From contig CAYGDY010000007.1 in assembly GCA_964348795.1 (NCBI GenBank), forward strand, positions 45,212-109,211: a stretch of 64,000 nt of DNA. The letters run 5' to 3'. The DNA is from JADLAT01 sp964348795. Its GTDB lineage: Bacteria; Pseudomonadota; Alphaproteobacteria; Micavibrionales; Micavibrionaceae. The notes beneath the pieces were generated by a model, which saw nothing but the letters and a program-made list of their open reading frames with translations, had not been told where the DNA came from and ran no database searches. The position numbers were made by a program, and so were the translations under genes. Each line of letters begins with the position of its first letter. The stretch's first letter is position 1. Shown here piece after piece: positions 25,913 through 34,106 of the stretch.

Positions 25913-27403
25913 TCAGCACCTGCCCATTTTATCCTTTTTTTTCCGTTTTTCAAGGGTTATTTTTTCAAATTCTTGATTGAGAGAGGTCATCCATTTGCCG
26001 ATGGCGCGCTTGACGGTGCGGCGCATATCGGTTGTGGCGTCAGGATTTTTTTTGTTCTGGTGCTGGTTTTTGGTCCATTGTGTGACGTGCAGGGTTTTTG
26101 GGGGGAGTCCTTTTATATCCATCACGGCGTATTTTTCGCCTAAAAGCAGGCGTTCAATTTGTACCTTGAAGTCATTCATCCGTTCCATGCCGCCAGACCA
26201 GTAAGCCGTATATAACAGGAGGCGCATTTGCTCGGCAAAGGTGATTTCTGTTTTCCAGAATAAACGATTATGTGATATGGCGTTTCTGATCTTTCTTAAA
26301 ATTTCTGTGGTTTCTGGTGTTTCTCCCAAAATTTCATCCTTGTCATCCCGTGGCAATTCATGAAACAGACGATGCATGACCAAGTGAATTTTTTGCGTTA
26401 ACAGATAGAACGCTTCTATATCGCGCTTGAAGTGCATTGGGCGGGTATCGGAATCCCATGACAGAGGGGTTTGAGACTCTTTGATGTTTCTCAGGAATTT
26501 TCGGATATGGTCGATGTTTTCTTGCCCTATAAAATGATACCGCATTTTGAATTCATGTTCGCGGTAATCGGTTTTATGACGGGTCATTTCCCGATACGCT
26601 TTGCGCCACGGCACTTCGGGGTCGACCAGTTTTTTCCGCAAAGATTTGTCTTTGTTGTTTTGGCGTGTGCGTTCCTCGGCAAAGACCTGATGAGTGTTTT
26701 CCCGTCGTTCCTTCACCGCTTGGCGGAGAATAGCGCGAATCTCATCGGCTTGGGAGGGTGCGTCTTTGGGCAGATGCCCTGTTTTTTTGAGCCGTGTTTC
26801 ACACGCAGAGACCCGCCCCGCAAAATGATGAAGCAGATCGGGCAGGAGAAAAAGGCTCAGAGCCTTGATAAAGGCAAGGTCATTATGGAGGGGAGAGTCT
26901 GCCCGCCCGCTATAAAATTTTTCTGTGTCGCTTTTCCCTTTCCCCTTTTTTGTGGGTTTGTCAAAGTGCTGAAGCGTATTTCTCCGTCTGGCAAGTGTTT
27001 CAAGGACACCCCGCATGGTTTCCGCATCAGGATAATTTTTTTGAAAGCGCAAGAAAAACCCGTATTCCAGACGGTTTTTGTTTTCAAACGCCAGAATGAG
27101 ATCCTCTGGAAAATTTTTCAGAATATTATTGGTGAATGTGCCCGAGATGGTATCCAACGTTTGCGTACGGGGCGGAATAAGAGCGTCATAGACAGGTTTT
27201 TTTGGATCGTTTTCCTGTCCTGTGAGGGGTAAGTGATTTTTCGTTATGTCGTATAACACCAGTCGGCGTTTGGGTTTGGTGCGTGGAAAAAAATCCCAAA
27301 ACATCCCGCGGATATAGGCATTTGCCAGACCGATGAAATAGAGTTCATCGGCTCTGAAGGCAATGCTGTGTCGTTCGAGCGGTTCAAGATTTATTGTCAT
27401 CAT
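25913..27403 (-). CDS. Protein with two HEPN-type RNase motifs (Cas13/AbiF-like architecture, unassigned)
   Basis: A 496-residue soluble protein, rich in Arg, Lys and His, not assignable to a named family by eye. Two R-x4-H motifs of the HEPN ribonuclease type are present: RNTLQH at residues 141-146 and RNAISH at 373-378 (context IRNAISHNRLFW). Both have Asn after Arg, as in active HEPN RNases. Between them lies a very basic, charged region (about 200-310). The tail is Lys-rich. Two such motifs in one chain are characteristic of Cas13, but the chain is shorter than classical Cas13 and no CRISPR array is in the window. Other HEPN toxins or abortive-infection proteins are alternatives. It lies 21 bp after a heavy-metal-sensor-like gene in an ECF sigma operon. 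No Shine-Dalgarno is evident, and the gene is more AT-rich than its surroundings. Confidence 0.65.
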   Translation of the reverse strand: MMTINLEPLERHSIAFRADELYFIGLANAYIRGMFWDFFPRTKPKRRLVLYDITKNHLPLTGQENDPKKPVYDALIPPRTQTLDTISGTFTNNILKNFPEDLILAFENKNRLEYGFFLRFQKNYPDAETMRGVLETLARRRNTLQHFDKPTKKGKGKSDTEKFYSGRADSPLHNDLAFIKALSLFLLPDLLHHFAGRVSACETRLKKTGHLPKDAPSQADEIRAILRQAVKERRENTHQVFAEERTRQNNKDKSLRKKLVDPEVPWRKAYREMTRHKTDYREHEFKMRYHFIGQENIDHIRKFLRNIKESQTPLSWDSDTRPMHFKRDIEAFYLLTQKIHLVMHRLFHELPRDDKDEILGETPETTEILRKIRNAISHNRLFWKTEITFAEQMRLLLYTAYWSGGMERMNDFKVQIERLLLGEKYAVMDIKGLPPKTLHVTQWTKNQHQNKKNPDATTDMRRTVKRAIGKWMTSLNQEFEKITLEKRKKKDKMGRC

Positions 27404-27424
27404 TGAAATTTGATTTTTAGAGGA

Positions 27425-27946
27425 TCATTTTTTTGCCTTTTTGTCTTTCTTGAGATCCTTTTGTTCTGAAGGGGGGAGGTCTTCCGGCGAGAGTTCCATG
27501 GGATTTCTGTCGCGGTTGACATCCTTCCGTCCACCACCGCCGATCATATCTGTCATGCGTTCTGCCATTTTTGCGCGGTCTTCGGGTGACAGATCTTCTG
27601 CGACTTGTTTGGTGGCCTTGATTTTAAGTGCCGTGATTATCTGGCGCGAGTCCATCAGTTTTTTGGCGGTCTTGTCAAAGGCTTTTGGATCGAAGGCAGG
27701 AGCCGACAAAATGTCCACCAGATCACTGCGAATTTTGCGGGCTTTGTCGCCTGCTTCACGGATTTCCCGAAAGGCGCTCTGGAAGGTGCGGGCCACCAGA
27801 TTGCGGGCCTCGGGACTGAGCGCCTCTCTGGTTTCCTGCCAGGGGTGGTGCTCCCACGTGTCGTATTCATGCCGGCCAATATAGCCCAGTAACACGACAT
27901 TGAGCAGGAGGGATAGTGTGAATATAAATTTGATACTGTTTCTCAT
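27425..27946 (-). CDS. Periplasmic heavy-metal-sensor-like protein (CnrR/Spy-like)
   Basis: A 173-residue protein with an N-terminal signal anchor (about residues 5-24), then a long-helix domain (LSPEARNLVARTFQSAFREI, and a second stretch LSPEDRAKMAERM) typical of the periplasmic heavy-metal-sensor/Spy group, and a Lys-rich tail. GGAGA before the ATG at 27946 supports that start over 27952. It overlaps the membrane protein gene upstream by 4 bp. In such operons this protein senses envelope or metal stress and signals to the anti-sigma factor. Confidence 0.75.
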   Translation of the reverse strand: MRNSIKFIFTLSLLLNVVLLGYIGRHEYDTWEHHPWQETREALSPEARNLVARTFQSAFREIREAGDKARKIRSDLVDILSAPAFDPKAFDKTAKKLMDSRQIITALKIKATKQVAEDLSPEDRAKMAERMTDMIGGGGRKDVNRDRNPMELSPEDLPPSEQKDLKKDKKAKK

Positions 27947-28353
27947 AGCCATTCTCCGGCGACAAACCGGTCCTCTATTATCATGAAACTTGCCAGATCA
28001 TACGGGGTCATATTGGGTAAAACGGTTTGGGCGATGCTGTCGACATGGCGCGTCCAAAAACTAATGGCAATGCCTAGGACAAGAAGGGATGCAAAGGCTA
28101 TAGCAGGTTTTGGTAGAAAAAGCATACTGCCGAGCTCTTCCCAAAAAGCCTGAAATTCTGTCCATAGACCGGATAATTCCTTGCGGGCAGGGCGCGTCTG
28201 CGCCAGCGCGTTCCGGATGATCCGTGTGCTCAGGTCATCGGGTGGGGCGGGTGTCCGTCTCTGTACAAGAATTTTTGCCATATCTCCGAAGAGCTCTGTA
28301 GCAAAAGGGTTAGTGTTCTGCAGGCCGGCAGGCGGAAGCGTGTTATCTGACAT
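27943..28353 (-). CDS. Membrane protein, probable anti-sigma factor
   Basis: A 136-residue protein with a cytoplasmic N-terminal part (about 1-75), one transmembrane helix (PAIAFASLLVLGIAISFW, about 83-100) and a short periplasmic tail. It has no recognised zinc-binding anti-sigma motif (no H-x3-C-x2-C). It follows the ECF sigma gene with an 11 bp overlap and a good ribosome binding site (AAGGTGG). The role as anti-sigma factor comes from position and topology, not from sequence identity. Confidence 0.65.
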   Translation of the reverse strand: MSDNTLPPAGLQNTNPFATELFGDMAKILVQRRTPAPPDDLSTRIIRNALAQTRPARKELSGLWTEFQAFWEELGSMLFLPKPAIAFASLLVLGIAISFWTRHVDSIAQTVLPNMTPYDLASFMIIEDRFVAGEWL

Positions 28354-28945
28354 GGGCCACCTTTCGTGAGTGATCGGGTTGTTCTTCTATCAGTCCTTTG
28401 GAAAGACAGGTGCTGTGAAGGGTTTTTTTGGCCCGCACCAGAAGGGATTCCAGCGCCTTGAGGCCCACACCCATAATATCGGCGGCATCCTTGTTGCTCA
28501 AACCTTCGTAAAAACACAGGTTGAGCGCCAGCTTCTGGCGTTCCGGCAGGGCTTGGATCGCTTCTTCAAGGGCGGTTTGCCGTTCTTGTGTTTCAAGGGC
28601 GCTGTCGGCCAGCGGCGTATGGTCCGCCATGGTCTCCAGCGTATCGGGATGGGCCATGGGCTTTTTTTTCCGGCTCTTGTCAATCGCCAGATTCGTCACA
28701 ACACGGTAAAACCATGTGGTAAATTTTGTGTTTTTATCCTGATGGAAGGCCTCTGGCTTGTCCCATAATTTTAAAAAGGCATCTTGCACAATATCTTCCG
28801 CTTCGTCTGTTGTGCCGCAAATCCGGTACGCGGCTGAAAAAAAGAGAGGCGTATGACGGCGGACCAGAACCGCAAAAGCCTGCTGGTTCCCGCTTGTGAT
28901 GCGTTCCATCAGGCTTTCGTCGGTCTGGTCCTCGAAGGGTGTCAT
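28343..28945 (-). CDS. ECF-family RNA polymerase sigma factor
   Basis: A 200-residue sigma-70 of the extracytoplasmic-function group. Region 2 is visible in DEAEDIVQDAFLKLWDKPEA, followed by WFYRVVTNLAIDKSRKKK. Region 4 is in LPERQKLALNLCFYEGLSNK and then DAADIMGVGLKALESLL. The frame extends to a TTG at 28990; the ATG at 28945 (MTPFEDQTDESLMERI) is the better start for the family. It lies just after the EF-hand gene and before its likely anti-sigma factor. Confidence 0.92.
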   Translation of the reverse strand: MTPFEDQTDESLMERITSGNQQAFAVLVRRHTPLFFSAAYRICGTTDEAEDIVQDAFLKLWDKPEAFHQDKNTKFTTWFYRVVTNLAIDKSRKKKPMAHPDTLETMADHTPLADSALETQERQTALEEAIQALPERQKLALNLCFYEGLSNKDAADIMGVGLKALESLLVRAKKTLHSTCLSKGLIEEQPDHSRKVAHVR

Positions 28946-28990
28946 CGCTGTCTTTTTCAGTGCATTGGCACTGTTTTTTTTAAAAGACAA

Positions 28991-29383
28991 TTACTCTGTT
29001 TTTTCAGCGTCCGTGCCAGTGGTGGGAGCGTCTGTTGGGGCGGTTGTGTCCGTGCCTGTAGCAGGGGCCTCCCCTTCGACTGTGTCATCCTCTTCCGCGC
29101 TTTCTGCGTCATCCCCATTTTCTGCGGCTTTTTCGCGCATTTCACGCATTTTTTCCTTCATCGCTTCGGCTTCATCTTTTGTAATCGTACCATCCTTGTT
29201 GGTATCCATCATGGTAAAGTGCTCTTCATGACGTTTCATGAATTCTTCTTTCGTGACTGTCCCATCACCATCAATGTCAAGTTTTTCAAACATTTTCCCG
29301 TGATGGTCTTGCAGTTTTTCTGCAAAAACAGGGGCAGAGGAGAGTGTGAGACCCAGCAAGGTCAGTGCAAATATTTTTTTCAT
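28991..29383 (-). CDS. Secreted EF-hand calcium-binding protein
   Basis: A 130-residue exported protein: signal peptide (MKKIFALTLLGLTLSSAPVFA), then two canonical EF-hand loops, DIDGDGTVTKEE at 36-47 and DTNKDGTITKDE at 60-71. The acidic C-terminal tail is rich in Thr, Asp and Ala. AAGGA lies before the ATG. It is the first gene of the run that continues with the ECF sigma factor, and such EF-hand genes are often seen beside ECF sigma operons in alphaproteobacteria. Confidence 0.85.
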   Translation of the reverse strand: MKKIFALTLLGLTLSSAPVFAEKLQDHHGKMFEKLDIDGDGTVTKEEFMKRHEEHFTMMDTNKDGTITKDEAEAMKEKMREMREKAAENGDDAESAEEDDTVEGEAPATGTDTTAPTDAPTTGTDAEKTE

Positions 29384-29487
29384 AGTGTCATTCCTTTTTG
29401 GTTAAAGGGGGTTATATCCGTAATACGAGATACGCAGGGCCCTCCCTTCGCGGGCGGGACAGATTTTTTATAGCTCTGTTGTATCCT

Positions 29488-30372
29488 CTACAGGGGGGCG
29501 ATGTCTATGACGATTCTGTGTCCGTGGGTTTCATTGGGGGGGAACGTGGATTTCATAACGATTTTTGCAGATTTTTTCAATTCCATGACAAGACGTGTTC
29601 CTGTCGCGGTGGCTTCGGCTGTGTAGTGTTTCAGGAGCGGATCGTGAAAGAGTTTTTCTTGTTCAGCAGACCAGTGTGCCTGCGGAAGTTCTATGACCAG
29701 AAGATTTTCTGAAGGGTCAAGATCGGCGGAAAAGGCTGTTTTGTCCGAGAGGTCCAGAACCAGCCGGATTTTCCCGGGATGTTGGCCCGTCCGGATACTG
29801 GTGACGACGGGGGCACTAGTGGCCCCCTTCGACAGGGCGGGCTCCGGCGCTTTGGCGTGTTTTGGCGCTTCAGGCGTTATCACCATCGGCGGAGTCGGGG
29901 CATGGGCCAGAGGCGTGGTTGTTTCTTCGGGGGCTTCCAGCGGGCGCGACTGGATATCCTGCACGGTTTTACGCAGTTCGGGATCCGGCAGTTTGGCGAG
30001 GGGGGGCAGGATTTTATCAAAATCACTCTGCAGGGTGTTCATTTGCCGTTCCAGCTTGAGCACTCTGAAATGGACATCGTCCTCTATATGGGCCGAAGCC
30101 GCATTTTCGGTATAGGCCTGACTTTTGGCAAGCTGGGCGGGGTTCACCTGTTTTCGGGTTTTCATGTGTTGCTGGATGGGGGTGGCCGTGTGTTGCTCTT
30201 CCACCAGCTTCCATTCCCCTTCGGCGGACAAAAGTTCTTCCGGTGAGCCTGGTTTGGCGGGGGCGGACGAAGCCGTTTTCGAGGAGGTCAGCGGGGTACA
30301 GGCCCCCAGCAGAATCAGCGCTGAAAGCGCAAGGGACAATTTAAAAGAAGGCATAAGTTTGTGCGGCATCAT
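29488..30372 (-). CDS. AMIN-domain lipoprotein
   Basis: A 294-residue lipoprotein with signal peptide and lipobox LGAC (FKLSLALSALILLGAC), a helical Pro/Ala-rich middle, and a C-terminal AMIN-like domain (about 200-294: TGQHPGKIRLVLDLSDKTAF to HGHRIVIDIAPL). AMIN domains target proteins to peptidoglycan or secretin complexes. The start at 30372 (tandem ATGs with AAGG 5 nt upstream) is preferred to the 27-residue longer form. It is divergent from the membrane protein gene at 30603. Confidence 0.8.
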   Translation of the reverse strand: MMPHKLMPSFKLSLALSALILLGACTPLTSSKTASSAPAKPGSPEELLSAEGEWKLVEEQHTATPIQQHMKTRKQVNPAQLAKSQAYTENAASAHIEDDVHFRVLKLERQMNTLQSDFDKILPPLAKLPDPELRKTVQDIQSRPLEAPEETTTPLAHAPTPPMVITPEAPKHAKAPEPALSKGATSAPVVTSIRTGQHPGKIRLVLDLSDKTAFSADLDPSENLLVIELPQAHWSAEQEKLFHDPLLKHYTAEATATGTRLVMELKKSAKIVMKSTFPPNETHGHRIVIDIAPL

Positions 30373-30517
30373 GGGGGCCTTGAAATCTTTTGAAGCGGTG
30401 GACGTGTTGCCTCCGATTAGAAAAGTCTTTTGCCACGGGGTCAATTCATACACAAGGATCAGGCCTGTTTATCCACATCAAAGGCTTTGCAGGAGGTCAA
30501 AACGAAAGAATTCCGCC

Positions 30518-30543
30518 AAAATTCCTCAAATTAACGGAATTTT
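30518..30543. promoter_or_regulatory. Inverted repeat in a divergent promoter region
   Basis: AAAATTCC (30518-30525) and GGAATTTT (30536-30543) form an 8 bp inverted repeat with a 10-base spacer, between the divergent AMIN and Yip1-like genes. It may be an operator. No regulator can be named. Confidence 0.3.
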
Positions 30544-30602
30544 AATGTTTTCCGCATAAAACGGAAGGGAGATAGAAGAAATTTTAACGTATGAGGGTTG
30601 CC

Positions 30603-31193
30603 ATGTTTACCAGATCAGAACTCCGTCAGAATCTTTTAGGGTCCCTTGAAGTGGCGCTGTTTATGCGGACAGGCACAGGGCGTTTTTCCGCCTCGCGGGA
30701 GTCCATGAAACGCTCCTTTATGATTCCGGTTGTGTTGTTGCCCCTGACGGTGGCGAGCGTGCTGGCCGCCCACCCCGAAAAACTCGATATAGCCTCGATG
30801 CAGGCTCTAGCGCTGATCTACACCTTGCGGCTGTTTGTGTATCTGGCGGGTTTTCTGGCGCTTGTGTACAGCATGGCGCGGTCGATGGACCGGCTGGATA
30901 GTTTTTACCGTTTTGCGACAGCCAACAACTGGCTGACCCTGCCGGCCGCCGTGATCATGTTTCCGGTTTTGGCCCTGTTTTTGAACGGGTATTACACTTG
31001 GGCGGAAATCTATCCGTTGATGGTGTTTATGACACTGTATTCCTACGCCTATACCGCTTTCATGACAACCTATGTCCTGCGGGTACCCTTCGAGCTGGCC
31101 TGCTTTGTGGCGATTGCGGGGATGGCTCTGCATCAGACCTCTCTGGAAGCCCTGAAATGGGTTGCCGTCAATGCGCTGATGATGGTGTCTTGA
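30603..31193 (+). CDS. Yip1-like polytopic membrane protein
   Basis: A 196-residue protein with about five hydrophobic helices between residues 40 and 190 (MIPVVLLPLTVASVLAA; LIYTLRLFVYLAGFLALVYS; LPAAVIMFPVLALFLNGYY; and others). GAGGG lies 5 nt upstream of the ATG at 30603, so this start is preferred to 30591. Proteins of this size and topology occur widely in alphaproteobacteria without an assigned function. Its 3' end overlaps that of the convergent wecA-like gene by 26 bp. Confidence 0.7.
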   Translation: MFTRSELRQNLLGSLEVALFMRTGTGRFSASRESMKRSFMIPVVLLPLTVASVLAAHPEKLDIASMQALALIYTLRLFVYLAGFLALVYSMARSMDRLDSFYRFATANNWLTLPAAVIMFPVLALFLNGYYTWAEIYPLMVFMTLYSYAYTAFMTTYVLRVPFELACFVAIAGMALHQTSLEALKWVAVNALMMVS

Positions 31194-32268
31194 GCCACCT
31201 GCACTTGCGGATCATGGCGGGGTAGCGGTCCAGTTTGGCGGAAAAGCCTATGTGCCAGAGCAAAAATCCTATCCATGAAACCGTCAGCAGGAGGAGCGGG
31301 AGGCCGATTTCGAGTCCGAAAGTACCTATCCCCCCGCTCAGGAACACAAGGGAGAGAATAATCCGGACGGCGGTCTCCGGCGGCAATCCCGCTGTGATAA
31401 AATGATGGTGGAAATGCCCGCGATCCGGCCAAAAAGGGTGTTTGCCCTCTCTAACGCGTCTGTAGAACTGGGCGCATTCATCCCAGATGGGAAGAGCCAG
31501 AATCCAGGCGACCGAAATAGGTTCCATGACACGGCGATGTTCGGGCGAAAGGTGAATAGCATACCATGCCATCAGTAACCCCAGAGACATGCTTCCGGCA
31601 TCGCCCATGAAAATAACCGCTTTTTTGCGCCATGGGCTCCGGATGTTGTAGAACAAAAAACCTGCCAGACAGCCCAGCAGGATCGACAGAGAGGGGATGA
31701 AAATCAGGGCGCCTGCCAGAGATGTCAGAAGACAGGCCGTCAGGAACCATCCCGTCATGATAAAAACGGTGCCGCCCGCCAGCCCGTCCAGTCCGTCGAT
31801 CAGATTGATGGCATTGATCAGTAGAACCACGGAAATCAGCGAAAAAGGCAGGCTCAGGGAATCAAGGCCCACATCGCCCATCCCGAACAGATTTCCAAGC
31901 TGGTAGAGTTGGGCCCCGCCCGGCATGACAACGAGCGCGGCGGCAATAAACTGGATGCTGAATTTGATCAGGGGATGCAGATGAATTTTATCGTCCACTG
32001 CGCCTGTCAGGAGCAAAAGCCCCAGCGCACTGTATAAAGGCCAGGTGGAATCCCATGTATGCCCCGAAACGAGGCAAAGCGTCATAAAAACGGGCAGGAT
32101 CACAAGTCCGCCAATTAACGGAATGGTTCCTTCATGCTGTTTGCGTTTGTCCGGTGTGTCCATCAGGCCCAGAAACGGTGCGCATTGCATCATGGGCGGG
32201 ACAGCCCCCAGCACGAGTATAAAGGCCGAAATGGCCCAGAACAGGGGATGGGAAAGAATGTGAACCAT
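31168..32268 (-). CDS. wecA: WecA/MraY-family undecaprenyl-phosphate sugar-1-phosphate transferase
   Basis: An integral membrane enzyme that loads the first sugar-1-phosphate onto undecaprenyl phosphate, starting O-antigen or other surface polysaccharide chains. It is 366 residues long with about ten membrane segments. Diagnostic motifs are DTPDKRKQHEG near the N-terminus, INAINLIDGLDGLAGG, FMGDAGSMSLG and the HFHHHF loop that marks the WecA side of the family. The ATG at 32268 has GGA at 7 nt; a TTG at 32280 is in the same frame. GlcNAc is the usual donor sugar but the substrate is not proven. Confidence 0.88.
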   Translation of the reverse strand: MVHILSHPLFWAISAFILVLGAVPPMMQCAPFLGLMDTPDKRKQHEGTIPLIGGLVILPVFMTLCLVSGHTWDSTWPLYSALGLLLLTGAVDDKIHLHPLIKFSIQFIAAALVVMPGGAQLYQLGNLFGMGDVGLDSLSLPFSLISVVLLINAINLIDGLDGLAGGTVFIMTGWFLTACLLTSLAGALIFIPSLSILLGCLAGFLFYNIRSPWRKKAVIFMGDAGSMSLGLLMAWYAIHLSPEHRRVMEPISVAWILALPIWDECAQFYRRVREGKHPFWPDRGHFHHHFITAGLPPETAVRIILSLVFLSGGIGTFGLEIGLPLLLLTVSWIGFLLWHIGFSAKLDRYPAMIRKCRWLKTPSSAH

Positions 32269-32284
32269 ATGAAAATCCAAAAAA

Positions 32285-33349
32285 TCAGATGTGGGGTGGG
32301 TCCTGCATAAAACGATCCGGTGCCAGAGCCTTGCACGAGGTCTCTGGCAAAGAGGGTATTGTGCCCAAAATCATATCGGAAAGCAATTGGCCTGCCATGA
32401 GGGTACTTAAAATCCCGTGGGAGCCATGGGCGGTGGAGATAAAAACATGCTTTGTGTTTTGCAAACGGCCTACCAGCGGAAAATGATCGGGGCTTGAAAC
32501 ACGCACACCGGCGCGGTGTGCGGCTATAGGTCGCAAAGACACGCTATCATAAAGCTCGGGAGCAACGGGGCGCAATTTTTCAAGATTGTCGATATCATCT
32601 TGCGGAAGAATATCCGTATGATCCAGCCAGCGTTGGAATGTTGCACCCAGTGTGTGATGTTCTTGAACGGAAGGGGTTATATAGCCGCCGTAACATAGGG
32701 CGCAGGACAGTTTTTGGGAAAGACCTGTTTCGCCGATTTGCGTGATTTGCCCGCGTATGGTGGTGAGGGGGATATCTTTTGTGAGTCTGAAATTCTTTGC
32801 GCTTGCGCCAGAGCAAATAACAATACGATCCGTATCGTATTTATTAAAATCATCCTCAGTGAAAGGCGTGTTGAGATAAATTTCAATATTTTTGGTATAG
32901 GCGTGACAGAGTTTTTCAGGGCTTACAGTCCCTGCCTGCGGGAGAAAAAGTGCCGCATGAGAAAGCGGTGTTTTGGCAATTTCGGACGCGTCGTACGCGT
33001 TGACAAGTCGGATCAATTCAGGTCCCCAACCCCAATGCTTGACGGTTTGAGAAAAGCGTTTGATTTTTTTCTCATCGGTCATGAGATGAAGGGCGCCGCA
33101 GGGATTCCAGTCAATATCTTCGAGTGTGGGAAAGGTCTGTAGAGCCAATGCAAAAGCGCTTTTGAAATACAGGCTTTGTGGGTCTAAAAAGGCACTGAGG
33201 CGGGGATTATAGAGCCCGACAGAATTGCCCGAAGCGTGCCCTGCGAGGGTAGGGCCCGATTCGTAAATGAGGGGCTCTGCGCCCTGTTTTTTAAGCTGGT
33301 AAGCCAGTGCGCATCCGGCCAGCCCGCCGCCTATGATTCTGACCTTCAT
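32285..33349 (-). CDS. FAD-dependent oxidoreductase, MnmC C-terminal-domain type
   Basis: A 354-residue FAD enzyme of the DAO fold. The dinucleotide motif IIGGGLAGCALAYQL is at the N-terminus, ending with GIRVSS-like VRVSSPDHFPLVG and HGSHGILSTLMAGQLLS. It matches the MnmC2 half of bifunctional MnmC, which removes the carboxymethyl group of cmnm5U34 in tRNA. Its ATG overlaps the stop of the MnmD gene by 4 bp, so the bifunctional protein of E. coli is here two coupled polypeptides. Confidence 0.82.
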   Translation of the reverse strand: MKVRIIGGGLAGCALAYQLKKQGAEPLIYESGPTLAGHASGNSVGLYNPRLSAFLDPQSLYFKSAFALALQTFPTLEDIDWNPCGALHLMTDEKKIKRFSQTVKHWGWGPELIRLVNAYDASEIAKTPLSHAALFLPQAGTVSPEKLCHAYTKNIEIYLNTPFTEDDFNKYDTDRIVICSGASAKNFRLTKDIPLTTIRGQITQIGETGLSQKLSCALCYGGYITPSVQEHHTLGATFQRWLDHTDILPQDDIDNLEKLRPVAPELYDSVSLRPIAAHRAGVRVSSPDHFPLVGRLQNTKHVFISTAHGSHGILSTLMAGQLLSDMILGTIPSLPETSCKALAPDRFMQDPPHI

Positions 33350-34050
33350 GACAATGCTCCGGTTGTCATATGACGCTTATGCCCGAACCCTTTTGTTTTG
33401 TGAATCGTAAAACCGGCAGTTTCCAGACCGCGCCGGACAAACCCTGCGGCGGTAAAGGTCGCGAGTGTGGTGCCGGATCGACTGAGCCGCGCCATATGGG
33501 TAAAGAGGGTGTCGCTCCACATGTCGGGGTTTGTGGCAGGCTTGAAACCATCTAAAAACCAAGCATCTACAGGGGTGTTGAGAGTCGGAATAGCGGTATT
33601 GACGTCTTCAAATATCACGGTGAGGCTCACGGCCTTGTCAAACGTGAAGCGCTGTGTCCCTTGAGGGTTCTCAGGATAAACCGATACGAGCCGTTCCAGA
33701 TATATTTTGTTATCAGCGGGGAGTAATGGTTTTAGGGTTGAATAGATCAAATTTCTATCCAGCGGAAATTTTTCAAACGAGATAAAATGAAGCCGTTGCT
33801 CCGGCGTGCTGTGTTCTGAAAACAATTTCCAGACCGCCAGAAAATTAAGGCCTGTCCCAAAACCTGTTTCTGCAATCACGAAGGTGTTCTTGTCTTTCCA
33901 GCGTTCCGGTAAATGATTGCCGTTCAGAAACACATGGATGGTTTCAGCCAGCCCATCTTGCGCGGAAAAATAGAGATCATCAAATGCCGCTGAACGCAAT
34001 CCGGTGTATTGTTGAGAGGCTAAAATATCTTTTGGGGTTGCCGTATCCAT
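33346..34050 (-). CDS. mnmD: tRNA 5-aminomethyl-2-thiouridine methyltransferase (MnmD / MnmC N-terminal domain)
   Basis: A 234-residue SAM-dependent methyltransferase (DUF752 type) that converts nm5U34 to mnm5U34. It shows YFSAQDGLAETIHVFLNGN, the SAM loop ETGFGTGLNFLAVW, FISFEKFPL and DAWFLDGFKPATNPDMW. As a stand-alone protein it resembles MnmD, the single-domain form. It is followed by the FAD half with a 4 bp overlap. Confidence 0.88.
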   Translation of the reverse strand: MDTATPKDILASQQYTGLRSAAFDDLYFSAQDGLAETIHVFLNGNHLPERWKDKNTFVIAETGFGTGLNFLAVWKLFSEHSTPEQRLHFISFEKFPLDRNLIYSTLKPLLPADNKIYLERLVSVYPENPQGTQRFTFDKAVSLTVIFEDVNTAIPTLNTPVDAWFLDGFKPATNPDMWSDTLFTHMARLSRSGTTLATFTAAGFVRRGLETAGFTIHKTKGFGHKRHMTTGALS

Positions 34051-34106
34051 GGCGTTGCCTATATTCTTTCGAAATCTGAATGTTTTTATAAGGAACCGCG
34101 CCCCTG

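Noticed and set aside
26471..27232. 253-codon + strand ORF opposite the HEPN gene
   Set aside because: Antisense to the HEPN frame, with no start signal. The minus frame has two motif matches and full length.
25913..27403. Firm naming of the HEPN protein as Cas13
   Set aside because: Two R-x4-H motifs alone do not establish Cas13; many HEPN toxins exist, the chain is short, and there is no array or adjacent cas gene.
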